Of a DNA stretch of 64,000 nucleotides, positions 1 to 12,600 are shown piece after piece. Made by a program: the position numbers and the translations under genes. This DNA is from Casuarius casuarius (lineage: Eukaryota > Chordata > Aves > Casuariiformes > Casuariidae), in the NCBI GenBank assembly GCA_003342895.1, contig PTFA01000276.1, positions 922,602-986,601 on the forward strand, given 5' to 3'. The notes below the pieces were generated by a model that saw only the letters and a list, made by a program, of their open reading frames with translations, searched no databases and had not been told where the DNA came from. Position 1 is the stretch's first letter. Each line of letters starts with the position of its first letter.

Positions 1-891
1 CCCCCCTTTCCTTCCCGCCTAGCAACTAGTTGTCTGGCTTCTTAAAAGTGCTGTTGAGCCTCTGGGTTAATATAGCCTTACTTGGTTTTGGTGACCACTT
101 TCTCCTTTATCATTTTTTAAAAGGCTCCTGTCTGAAGCTGTTGGAGGGTAAACTAAATGCGTAGTTCTGGTGGAAGGTTTTTGTAGTGCTGGTGATTACT
201 GCTTGTTATGTCAAATAGTTGCATTTAGTGAAAGCAATATTGCTCACCACAGATTGATTTCACATGCCTCCAAGAGGTAATTATTGGTTAGTTTCTTCAT
301 GGAGGCAAGGAATTTCTTGTCCTGTGAATGTTTAAAACGAGCTATAAGCCATAGCTCTGTACTAGCTTATTTTTCTAAATCATTATTGCTGTTTGACAAA
401 CTCAAAAGCAGTGTGTTTTTCAGACAGGATGCACATTCTTCAGTCTCAAGTATCTGAGATGGATGTGGTGGTATTTACGAGAACTGAACAAAGTAATTTC
501 TATGCAAATATTTTAAAACTATGATATTTGTAGTCCTTCAACAGCACCAAGTAGTCTAGCGTATGAGAAAACATTATTAATCCTACGCAGGCTGTTTCAT
601 TAAATGATGTAGTGCAAGGAAAAATGTTAAACTTTAACTGACCTGAAGTGGCTTCTATTGCTTATAACAAGTGATTTGGTTTGCAATTTATAGACTTACC
701 TTTCTAGGCAGCAGTAAAGGTTATTCTTAGGCATCTGAAGGGGCTGAACAAAATAAATGGCAGTGAACTTCAGTTTCCTTATATGGCTGATGCTTGGCAG
801 AAAAGCAATGAAGTCTAAATAGAGTAATCCTTTTACAAAGAACGATCACTTTCCAAAGCAGTGTTTCAGCCCCAATAATGACTTGAGATTT

Positions 892-912
892 GGGGCGGGG
901 GGGGAGAGGGGG
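892..912 (+). repeat. G-rich run, possible G-quadruplex
   Basis: Four or more G tracts of at least four bases follow one another, separated by one to three other bases. This fits the usual pattern for intramolecular G-quadruplex formation on the + strand. It is isolated and has no adjacent gene start, so a regulatory role is not supported. Confidence 0.5.
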
Positions 913-1800
913 AGGAATTGTAGCAGTGCATGACAAATTTAGTTGTAAACCCCTATGTTCTTAATAGATGCAATTTTGTTTCTTTTCAGACCTTTTGTGT
1001 TTCTCATGATGCACTTGATATTTTTCAATGCCATGCTGAAGAATAGATCCTTGTAGTGGAGCCACAACTTTTCACACTAGTGTTTTGTCACCATGGTAGC
1101 TATGGATAAGGCCCTTTTTAATGATGAAAGTGTAATTCACTACTGCTTACAGCTAATGGTTATATCATAGAATGCCATTCATGTCATTAACATAGTTTAG
1201 TAGTAATGAAGGACTGTATTCTTTCTCAAGACCAACTGTGTCTCAGCTAAAAATTAGGTTGACATTGATACTCATTTTACGATTAAAATGATTTAGGTAT
1301 ACACATGGCAGCTCATGTTGTTTGAAACGGCACTTTAATAGGTATGTGTTGATGGCTTGGGGAATCATTCTTTCTACCAGGCTGTTCCTGGCTCATGAAT
1401 TAAATTAAGTTCATGTAAACATTGGTAACTTTAAGTAGGTACGCTTACAGTCAAAGAGCTAGAAATTACATACATGGCATGCTATCATGAGGACCACAGT
1501 ATATTTTTTTTCAGCAATTTTGGTGAAAATATGAATAGATTTGTCTTGTTAATAAATGGGCCAGTTGATAATTTATAGTATAAATGTAGTGCTCTATAAG
1601 ATACCCATTTGCACATCGCGTTCATACAGAATAGATTGGGGGGCTCTGCTGAGGAAGTATTACTCATTGAAAGTTGTCTAGTGTCTTAAGCTGTGGTGGC
1701 ATAAAAAAACAAGTTTATGATTCGTCTTCACTGGAATTCATTTAGTCTGTACCCCAGGTGTAAAGAACCATAGTTGAAACATCTAAATTAAGGGAAGGCG

Positions 1801-1900
1801 TGTGTGTGTGTGTATATATAAAAAATGCACATATTATAAATATGCATGTAAATATGCATATTATATATAAACATCATATATGTAATACATATGTTTATTA
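1801..1900. repeat. TG/TA simple sequence
   Basis: A short TG repeat at about 1801-1812 runs into a low-complexity stretch of TATA, ATGCA and ATAT units. This is microsatellite-like DNA with no coding potential. Confidence 0.75.
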
Positions 1901-4900
1901 AAGTTACCATGTTAGCAGTAGGTTTAAGAAATAAAAGGGGATGAGAGCAGAATTCTTCAACTCAGCTTTCCCATAGGAGCGTAATGGATTATTGGCTGAC
2001 TGCTTTGTTTTTTGTATTGTTTTTGTCCTTCCTGCTCTCAAACAAAAAGGAAGATCTTCCAGGGAAAATGTTATATAAAGGTAAAGCGTTTGATATTTCT
2101 TCTTAACAATATATTCTCCCTATGGAATAACCTGATCCACTAAAGGAGGGTCTGACATTTACTCCACGTAGTGGAATTACAAACCTAAACTTTTCCGAAA
2201 GAGTGACTAGTTGACTTGAGGAAAAAGCTACTCAGACTGATATGAAAATAGTAGATTATATCCCTATGTGAGCATGCAAATGTTGATTATGACAGCTGAT
2301 GTAGGTAGTTATACATGAACTATCTGCAAAATAAAGATTTGGATCTATAACTGTCAGCTTTCGAGTAAGTAAAGCAACTTGTCAGACAACTCCCCTTTTC
2401 ATGTCAGAAGGAAAACATTGAACATGAGTAACATATATCACTTTCTTTAGTAAAAAGTCTATAAATTACTATTTATGTTTTTTAGTTTTAAAATTTAAAA
2501 TGTGCAATATTTGCAGTAACCCATTAAATTACTAGCTTAGTGTCTTTGGAGCATTTTATGAAGTCCAGTGCACACTTGTGAGGTATGGATTACTTTTTCT
2601 ACAACTTCCAAAATTTTAACTGTTTCTGAGAGATTTGCTTAATGCTTTGAATGCGTAAGGGATATCTCTTTGTATGTACTGTGGGTAACTTGTGAACAGT
2701 TCCGTTGCTCATCACATGGCAGACTCTGGTCCAGTTTTGGACGAGGAGTATGGGGTTTTTTGACTTGTCAGAGCTTCAAACATACAATGGTTTCCCACAG
2801 TCCTTACAGTTCTTGTCTCTTGGGGATCAGCTGCAGTATGCTGCTGCAATTTCCAACTGTGAAGGTGGCATGCAGAACCCACTGTGTCAGCACAGCTGGC
2901 AGACGGATGAGGAGATATCAGCAAAAATTAGTGGGCCTCAACAATATTGCCTAGTGTACTTCAGTAACGATTGATAAACCTAGAGCTATTCTATGCAGCT
3001 TTTTAAGATTATAAGTGTGACCCAAAAATTAACATGAGTGCTTTAATGACAAGATGGGTGGAGTTTTTTGTTTGTAAGGTTTTTGGCTGTAAAACAATTG
3101 CTTATTTAAGTAATATTCACTTACAATTAGGAATACAGTGTTCATGTACTGTGAGTAAAAGGCTTTAAATATAAAGTTTTGAGAGTGAGGATGTTGATTT
3201 AGGAGAAGACATGTAAATGTCATGTTCTGCCTGCATAAGAAAAATGGAAGAAGTGAGTATTACTGTGTTGAAATTGGTAGTATTTTTATTACATAACAAT
3301 CTTGGGATAATTTGTTTTTTTCTGTTGTTCTTGATCAGTAGTAGTACTTGGTCTTTATGAGATACTGGTTTTTGGATGCTTACATTTATGTATAGATGTT
3401 TGACCTGTTTAGTTTCATCTGTGCTTCCCCTGAGAGTGATATAGAAGCATGGTGTTTCAACACTAAATTGCCCCTTCCACCTTTAAAAATGCATCAGGAT
3501 TTTGCCTAATTGAAAGATAAAGTTAAGCAGATCTTTTAGTTTGGCTTCATCTAAACCAAATGGAAGCTTGCTTACATTGGAGAATGTCAGCATTGTTACA
3601 AGCTTCGCTTGGGTAGCTTAAATTGAAAAGTAGATTACTTCTTTCTATATCTGGAGCTAATTTGTAGACACCTGATACTAAACAATCATTATACATAGGA
3701 ACAAAGAGTGATGATTAAGCAGAGGCTTGAGGACAATGTGAACTATCTTTGCTGCTGTGGCTGTCCTGGGGGTTGTAATACCATGAGAAGGTACCGTGCC
3801 TCTGGAGCTTCTTGTGTTTGATGACTGAATCTTGTCAGATAAGATAGTGTATACTCTCCTTTCCATTTCATCCATTTCAGTAGCTAATGAATGGTTTGGC
3901 CTTACTCTTCCATCCCATTTTTTAGCATGGCCAAGGGCCAAGAAAATGTTAGGTAACAACACTCGTGCACAACCTTTGTTGTACACAACTTTGTTGATTA
4001 AGGAGGGAGGAGGAACGTTTTGTGCTGTCCTTCCTTCTGTATCTATGCAATGATTAGACACAGTCTAGACCTTAAAGATTACTTGTGATAGTAAGGAGAA
4101 CTTGTTTCTCTGTAAAAGCAGAGCTACCAAAGGGAAGGTAAGTGATTCCAAAGTGCACAGCTTTTTTTTCATAGTTTCTAAACTTTTAAATATCCAGTAT
4201 TGTACACCCTTGCATCTTCTGTGAATAAAACTAGTTTCTTGAACTTTTATGTTTCACATTGCTGTACAAATGAATCCTGCAAGTGTAAAGCTGTATTGTA
4301 TATGCATAGGAAAGCAACTACTAAAAGCAAATGTTCTTTCTGATCTTTCTCTTATCTAGATGTATATTGTGAGAATAGTACTTGGAAGAAACTGGAAGAA
4401 ATTGTAGATCAGTATCCTCAGGCTGGTTAGTTCAGAATCCGCAAGGTGTGTGAGCTCCCTTTCCAAACAAAAAGCCTTCTGAGCACACTGAAATCTCCAA
4501 GTTGGTGTAGAGCAATAAGTACAGTGCTGTGCTTCTTGTCTTGTAGCCCCTGTCATGAAGATGGCTGGGGTGGAATGAGCAGAAATGAGTATGTGGTACA
4601 AAAAGTTAATGATCTGTCTATTCTGGGTTATGCCAGTTCCAGTGGAAAACTTTGCAGCTGTATGAGTAGAATTTCTTTTCTAGAAACAGATAGGTGGGTA
4701 ATGCTTGTTTCAAGTGTTGAGCTTTGTGTTCTCTTCAAGTTATAATTGCACTTCAGAAGTAGATGCTTGGCTTATAGTTGCCTTCCTGTGAGCTGTTAGT
4801 GCCCAGTGATTACTGCTTGTGCCACTTACCTAGTTCTAGCTTTAGGAGGAACTCTTAAGAGGCTTGAAGTCTCAATGAAAGCTGCAGGTGCTTGAAACGA

Positions 4901-5554
4901 AAAATTTCTTAGGTGACTCTAATTTGGAATGGGTAGTATCTCTCCTCTCAAGTGGCCAGGGCCTTATTATTGGTGGGATAAGCTCCAATGTTAATAACTG
5001 AATTCAAAATATTTGAAGTTCTGTTAGTTTGCTAAAGGTAGCTGCAGAAGGATGTGTGAAAAACAGTCTCTGTCTTGGTTTCTGAAGTATTGTGCTTTGA
5101 GTTTTACTGCTGCCTTTGGAACCTTCTAATCAATTTTTTACTCTAGTTGGCATGGGAAATTCCTGTAGCAGCTGTACAGAGGTCTGGCTCTTCCCAGACA
5201 GTTCTAGAAGAAAAGTTTTGTGTTCTTCAGTAGTTTTCTGTGTCATAATGTGGAGTCTAATACAGTTGTAGAAGTTTTTTTTTCAGCTTCCCTGGCTCTG
5301 CTTGTGTTTGGAGTCTTTCAATACATATCTTTAATTCTTCTGGCCCTGCTTTTCTTAGCAGCAGCTGTTAAGAGCTTATGTTCTGTGTCTATAATCAGCA
5401 TTGTTCAGTTTCTTTTTTTTCTTGATGCTTTGATGCTTCTGCTTGATACTTTAGAATTCACTTATTTTTCAGGAAGACTTCAACTTCTGAAGCCTCCTAA
5501 GAAGGAAAGGAGAAGGATGTAGATGTTTAAGCTACATCAGTATATCTGAGTAAT

Positions 5555-5975
5555 ATCTGAAATGCAATGCCAGATGCTTGTGAATGTCAGTCACAGGTTC
5601 AGCAAACATCAGAAGATTTTTGCTCTGGATGTCATTCTGAGAGTATGGATAATGGAGAGTTTCCAGACTCTTCTGGAAGACATTTGGTAGGCTGCTAAGA
5701 AATGTTTTAAGAGCTGCGTTTTTTTTTTCCTTCTCACATGTGACTGGAGCCTTCTTGGAATTAATCTTCTTGAAGAAAGAAGTGATAGTTTAGAAGATGA
5801 ACCTTATTATCAGCAACTTAGTCAAATTACCGCAGGTCTTCTGTCTTCACTTACAGATAAGCCGGAAGATAAGGATGGAGTTTTATATCTGAAACAGGAT
5901 ATCAGGGAACTCTTAAATAATGATGCTAATGTAAATTATAAATGTCTTCTTCCTCTGTGGAAATATTATGCTTAA
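5555..5975 (+). pseudogene. Decayed coding-like tract, unidentified
   Basis: Two plus-strand frames join end to end. The first runs from about 5555 to a TAA at 5696-5698, with an ATG at 5567. It reads as an acidic, Cys- and Ser-rich peptide beginning MPDACECQSQVQQ. The second is open without an ATG from 5691 to the TAA at 5973-5975. It includes SLEDEPYYQQLSQITAGLL followed by a charged stretch ending near NNDANVNYKC. The composition is protein-like rather than low complexity. Upstream, an AG acceptor-like site at 5471-5472 begins a further protein-like reading interrupted by in-frame stops. The pattern suggests an old coding sequence with one frameshift near 5690-5700 and several nonsense changes. 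I do not recognise the parent gene. Chance open frames remain possible. Confidence 0.4.
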
Positions 5976-6547
5976 TATTCTGCATGTGCTTACGCATGCC
6001 TGTGGTTAAAACAAGCAAAAAGCTTGGCTGTGTAAGTATTTACAGGATTGAGGCCTGTATTTTCAGTGAAAATGAACTGGAAAGTATGCCAGCATAGCAA
6101 TTTAAGTCTTTCGTGTGAAAAATGCTTATGCTACAGTGTAAACATGCAAGTGTTGAATTTACTTTATTGCTTCCACTTTGGCCTACTAGATAGGTGTTCT
6201 TGAATGAGGGAATGGGTGTGTAGACAGCCTTCTATCTGCATTGATAGCCTGCTGCTGCTACGTTTGTTTGCTGTGGCAAATTTGCCTGTGGTGGTCCAGA
6301 ATGTCAGTGTGGTAGTTAGCTCCTTTTGGGAGAAAGTACTCATTTTGGGTTACTTTTGGTCACATAATCATATATGATGTTAACCCTGGAGTTGCAGGTC
6401 ATTTAAATTCTGAGGTGCTCTATAATTGTGTGTGCGCTTTTTTTTTTTTTCCTTTTTTCCTTGGGAGTAGAATCTTCCCTGAGGGAGAAAAATCAAAAGT
6501 TCACTCATCTCTGTGTAGCTGTCCAGCCTTTATACCGTTTATTTCAG

Positions 6548-6658
6548 TTGTGCTTTGAGCAACTTGTGTAGGATGTTTTATTCTAAATAATGGACAATAT
6601 TCATGAGTGATTCAGTAGAGTCTCCTTTTGGAGAAGAACTGGAAGAGGAGGAAATGAG
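6548..6658 (+). other. Possible orphan exon with acidic reading
   Basis: A pyrimidine-rich stretch ending in AG precedes 6548, and GTAAAG follows 6658, so the borders look like splice sites. From an ATG at 6603 the frame reads a 19-residue acidic peptide directly up to the donor, with a stop just upstream. It lies about 0.6 kb after the broken coding-like tract at 5555-5975 on the same strand and could belong to the same remnant. Splice-like signals are common in 60 kb of intron, so support is weak. Confidence 0.2.
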
Positions 6659-9600
6659 GTAAAGAATACCAAATGAGAGTATTTGGAGAAAACCTGGAAT
6701 TTTTCTTTAAGGTCACTTTTATTGATTCACATACAGGTATTTCAAAAGCTGTTTAAAAACAAAGTAAAATTAATTTAAAAACTCAGTGCTCAGTAAAAGG
6801 CAAAAAAGATGTTTAAACCTGTGAGTTACCCTCCTCCCTGGGAATGTGACAGGAAGGGGAAAATCAACTGGAACTCTGAATATGGCAAACCATCTGACTT
6901 TAATTCTGATATATCAACATTCCTGATCTTTTCTGGGAGAAAGAAAGAAACTCATGGACATTTACTATTTTACTGCAGTATTATTTAACTATAATGCCTT
7001 TTTTTTTTTTCTTGATAACTACTTTTCTGAATGGTATTTGGTAGGGAAGGGAGTTTTTTGTGGTTATTAAAGTCTTGCTCTTCCAGTGCATTATTCCTAA
7101 TTAAGATTTTCATGCTTTGGATCTGGTAACAGAAGTCTAATCTAAAGAAATAAAAATGTAAAAAATACAAATATTAGAAAAGCAAGAGAGACTGAAAATA
7201 CAGACTTAGGCAAGAGTAACTTTCTCTTCCGTTTGTATTTAGCTGGGTGAGATCCTCTACCTTTCAAGGAACACTTATTTTGTCTCGCTTTACTGAAGCG
7301 TAGCAGAAGTGCTGAGAGTCATACCATTCCTGGGTGCTTTCTGCAGTGCTGCTCTGGCTAGAGAAAGACAGTGAAGCAGGCAAGCTTTTCTGTAGGATTC
7401 TCCTGCTTAGTACTAATAAAAGGGAAGAAAAGAGAGGTATTGCCAGGATTTCAAAATTCCTTTAGTCTTTCATGAAACTGAATTGGTTTTGCAATAGCAG
7501 TCAGTGACACCTCAAGGGAAAGATTATGGCCCTGTTGGTGAAGCAGGTTAAAAGAAAGTTACATGATAGAAGAAAAACACATCTTTAATCACTTCTTTTT
7601 TCTAGTCCCTTTCTTACTTCTCCCTCTCCATAAAATAACTGTTCAAGAACCAACAAATACTGTTACTTAGATTAAAAACAAAAAACATGGGCACTCTCTT
7701 TCCTCTGTCCCAAATGGAGAGAGTCCTTGCCTGTTTTCATTGAATTCAAATATATATTGGCTCATTCTAGATTCATAGATCACCCATCATGCCATTTGTG
7801 TTAAATCTTGATGAATTTTTAAGTTTTGACTTCTAAATATGAAATATCAAGGAATAACCTTCACTAAGAATCAAAATGTTACTCATTTTTCCCCATACTT
7901 GTGTTAATTTGTTTTTAATCTTTCAAAAGTCTGAAAGGAACTACCCACTGGGCAATTAAAATTTTTTTTAGATCAGAGTTATAGAATTTTCTTAAATTTT
8001 CTTCTTTCATACATTGTGCTGTTCGGTTTCCTTATCCTGAGAAAAGGAGGCTGACATGTTAATAGCAAATCAGTACGACACTGTGCCACTTCTTACTTCA
8101 GTGGTGTCAAAGTCATATTGAAACTTTCTTCTCCTGCTAGAAAGCACAGGATGTCAGGAAGTAACACTTTAAGCTGAGTTATTATTAAATCAACTTTGAA
8201 TTCAGTTTTTGATCCTATAATTTCCAGAGCGATAGGAAGGAAGAATCTTAGTTCTACTTAGACCTCCTGTCAGATGAAAAACTCATTTTGATTTTTGATA
8301 GTGAGATCTTATCTATGTTAATAGCAGTACTTTAAGAGAAACTGTACTTCAGTGTAATTGTCTAAATTCCAAATAATTCTTTTTTTTTTTTTTTTTAATG
8401 TAAGCAGTGGCTATCATTCTTCCCTATCTGAAGAGGCAGAAATTCTTTGGAAACCATTCAAGAATATCCCTCTGTTAATTTTGTAGTAACAGTTGCTTAT
8501 TTGATCTCCAAAATGCCTGATGTAGTGAAATGAAAATAACATAACAGCTGCTCTTCTTTTTTTAATCACAATATTCTGTTAGTTCAGACACAAAACTAGT
8601 GAAGAGAAAAATAATCTAGTGTCAAAAGTATTAGCTTGAATGCTTGCTTTCTGTGTTGAGGGTGAAGGGAGATTATAGGTTGGCAAAACTCAGATGTGCA
8701 CTGTGAGTGAAGCTGAGTAAATGGAGGACAAGAAAAATGGGAGTAAGTGCTCAGCCACATGGGATATGTGGAGGGTCTGTGGCTGGCACCACAGTTCAGG
8801 CAAAGAGAATTAATTCTTGTATCTCAAGAAGGATGATTGGGATGGATCAGGATTAATATATTAGTTGTAAAATGAATGTAGAAAAAACAATAAATCAAAG
8901 TACAGTTCAGAGATTCTTTTATTTGTCCAAGATGATGACTTTTAAAAAAAACCTGCTGAGAATATTATTAAGCTAATATGTGTTATAATTATTGTATAAA
9001 TTAGATGGAGAATCTTCTCTATTGTGAAAATACGCTTGGAATCGTGAAAATAATATTTTTTAAACTTATGTTCTTTATAGAAATAGACAGTGGTTGCTTT
9101 CCTTATTGCAGTAGTGATAAAGGTGTGTTAAAGGAAGCTGTCTTTTAAGTTTCAGTGTAAATAGAAGTTTTTGGTCTGTAGTATTGCATTTTATACTAAA
9201 AAATGCAAAAGCAAACTGGCTCGTTGAGGTGAGTGACATTTATAAGGCAGGGACAGAAGTATTCTTTAAGGAGGAAGATTTCTGAAGTTAAACTAAAATC
9301 TAGTTGTATGTGTTCTTTCTTTGAGTAGTGACTTTCATTAGGGTACTGTGTAGTACTTCGTGTGTCAGGATATGTCTTTGTTTTTGGTAGGGTTTAAGTT
9401 TTAAAATTTAACTACCAAATAAGCAATTAAAACGTGTGTGCACAACTCTCGCATGCGTACAACTCTCATCCTCCTCTTTCTACACTGTGTTCTAGGAACG
9501 TGTCTCCGTTTGTGTGCCCTGGCACAGATTGGATTGTCTAACCTATCTAGATTTGGTGCAGCAATTCTTGTGCACAATGATCCATTTTGGTATTAGCTAG

Positions 9601-12600
9601 AGGGTTTGAGTGTGGTTCCTCCTCTTCCCATGTACCCAGCCTTTGATTTCTTTGTATTTCTCTGTCTCGTACTGTTTTGGGCCCACTATGTTCTTCTGAC
9701 CTCCGTTTTCTGGTCATCTGAGTTTTAGCTAGGAATTCTTGCAACTACTTTTTGGGAGGAATGCATGTAAAGCAGGGCATTTTTGTTTTGTAAATCAGGG
9801 ACTGTTTTGTTTTAATATATGGACAACACAATTTAGAAAAAAACAAAGTGATCAGATATCTTCTGATAGCTGTTGATATGAAATAGTTTCTTTATTTTTT
9901 TCCTTTCCACTTCAGTTTGTGCTGAACTGTTGTGTGTTGCAAATTGCCTAAATTTATGTGCAGGCAATTAGATGGAAAGCCTGCTTTATAGGTTAGAACT
10001 TTTCTTATATATTGAAATACTGCATATTTACAACAGTGCAGCTTGCTTGTTTGAAAACCTTTGGTATCTGCTGCAGAGGGCTGCATAGTCTAAGGAGTGG
10101 TTTCCTGGCTGCATTGTACATGGAGTGCCAAACATGAGAGCAGTTTTGTTCAGGAATGCCAAAATATATTAAATCCATTCAGGAAGCAGCATATGTCAAA
10201 TGAATAAAAATATCACACTCATGAAAACAGAATATGATAGCTATGTTTTTCAAAACTGACTTTTTTTCCCTGAATTATGGGGTTAAAAAAAGACATTAAA
10301 TAAAGGACTTTTTATATTAAGTACTGAGGATAATGTTTAATGTCAATTGCTGTTTTACACTTTCAGCATTTTTGCTTTACTACTGTTCATTTCCCCACAC
10401 CCTGTTTTTTTTCTTTTTATTAACATATGCAATATATTGAAATTGAAATATCCATAAATTATCAGAAGGAGGTGCTGTATAGGGAATGGAGCATTATTTT
10501 TCTTCCTTGGATATCTAGCATCTGCAGCATACAGGTGTGTGTGTTTTCTTTCTTACCTTTTTCTTTACATTGCTAGAAGAGATGTAAATGATTTCTTGAC
10601 ATTGCAGGTAGAAAAACAGGGTTGTTAGGAATAAAAATGAAGAGTGAAGCATGTTGATTTGGCCCAAAGTCTGTAATTCCAGCAAGTTCTCAAGGCAGGA
10701 AGTGGAAACATGTATGAATAATAGCTCCAAATATTGCAGGATTTTATTATGATAAAGAACCAAGCCCAGGGCAGAGGGCGTTTTGTTGCATTTGACTTCC
10801 CTCCTTGTCAATAAAGCAGTAGTCATTTTGATTCCTCTTAGTTGGAAGGCAAAGATATTAAAAACTGCCTTGACAAGGAAATACAGGTTGTCTCTTTAGA
10901 ATTATAATTCTATCACAGATCAGATCAGTTTCTAACTGATTTTTTTCATAAATTTTTCCTTTAATCTGAAGTAATTTGAAACCTTTGATTTCATGACTTT
11001 CTTAAAACAAAACCAAACCTTAAGGAGCGATATGTGTATCTTTAAAGCGATTTTGTTTGTCATTTCTGAATGTTTTGCTTCTCATTTGTTTTTTCTTTCA
11101 TCACTATGCTTAGGCATACAATTATAAATTAACTTCAGTGAATTATCTTACATAAGGTCTCTAGTGCTATTTCTTCTGTAAGAAGTGATAGATCCCTGAA
11201 AGAGGAGGGAGTGAGAGCAGGTTTTTTCTTTTCCTAACTGTGGAAGGTAGGAATTTCTTTAAATCCAAATGTTGTTATTAAATGCTTACTAAATAATAAA
11301 GTAACTTCATCTGAAGACTAGCCATAGCAGAGACCACAGCTATCAGCATTTCTGTACTTTCTTTTTTGCGGGGGTGGGGGGGAAGTGATACTAAGAGTTC
11401 AGATTTGAAACTGTGAGAAAACTTGTCATGTGGTCTTGTCCCCTGAATTGAAAGGGGAGATGCTAGTGTTCCTTTTTTTGTTTTTAAACTCTGCCCTTCT
11501 TGCTTCCTGAAACTTTGAAGTGTTCCACGGTAATGATGCAGTCAAGTAAGGAGGTGTTCACATGCTGAGAGATGAGGCATACAGTCCAAAAGAGCTTCTG
11601 CAGTTGCTTGTTTGTGTCTGGATCCTCATTAGCTGGGTTCTCATGTGCCTTTGCATTTGTTCTGGCAGTCTACCTGTCTTCCCTGCTTGAGATGTATTTT
11701 AGTTTGTCCGGTCTCAGCCTTTCTGGAATAATTTTGGGAGGATCTGTAGAAAATATGTTGGAGTATAAAGAGCTCTCCTCCTCCTCCTCTTTCTTAGTTC
11801 TTCCATAACTGAGGCATCTGTTTTCGTTCTAGTCATGAAATTTTTTGTGCTTGCTGAATGTACAGTGGATCTGCTAGCCAAGGAAGGCCTAATCTGATTG
11901 ATTATTATGCATTTCAATGTTTCTACTTTTCTTCTAGATAACTTTTTTTTTTGACACACCAAATAGATATCTAGGCCAGTGTCCTGTTTCAGCAGTGGCT
12001 CTTTTGTGTATTTCAGGTCTCAATTTTTTTTCTTTTTACCAATCTATTGTGTTTTAAAGTATTTAAATACTTTTTAAATACTCAGTATTTAAAAGAAGAT
12101 TTTTAAGTTACAGGTTGATACTCATTTAAGATTTTGTACAAAAAATTTAACCTGAATATTATAGCTACCTCCTCTCCCTCAACTGAACAACTAAAATACT
12201 TTACTAGGAATATGTCTTGACAAGACAGCTTCTTGTATTAGTCATTTTGATTTTCTTTTTTCCCCGCAGACTTTTTTTGGTAAAATGAACTTAAGTGTAA
12301 ATAGATATTTAAATTACCATATTGAGGATGACAATCTGTTTTGTGAAGTGTAGTTCCATTCCCTCAAGCCTTCTCTAAATGTAAAGCATTGTAGGCAAGT
12401 AGCTGCCTTTTTATTGCAAAAATATGCATAGCACTTTCTGAGTAAGGATGTCTTCCGGTTAAGACGACCACATCCTGTAAACAGTTCTTGCAGTTCTGAA
12501 ATCAGAATGTAGAACACTAACTGCTGACGTATCACTGCCTGGACCATAACTGTTTACTGATCTGTCGTAGCTTCTTCTGGCTGCCTGAAGTATCTGTAGG

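Larger units (their letters stand above)
1..5200 (+). other. ERBIN: Part of ERBIN intron 1, no clear gene
   Basis: This AT-rich stretch has no open frame that I can link to a protein family. It holds a G-rich run at 892-912, an AT/TG-rich simple sequence near 1801-1900, and a 127-codon minus-strand frame at 3678-4061 that I cannot identify. Assignment to ERBIN intron 1 is an inference: the first coding exon at 47421 starts directly at a splice acceptor, and the human gene also has a long first intron. No CpG-rich promoter-like island is visible. Part of the stretch could be intergenic if the avian first exon lies within the window and is not GC-rich. Confidence 0.5.

Noticed and set aside
2670..2974. 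Overlapping plus and minus frames around 2.7-2.95 kb
   Set aside because: Three frames are open at once, which indicates a local lack of stops rather than coding. No family was recognised.
5220..5522. 100-codon plus-strand frame with hydrophobic stretches resembling membrane segments
   Set aside because: The hydrophobicity comes from T-rich DNA (Leu/Phe/Val codons). The competing frame at its 3' end reads more like a protein.
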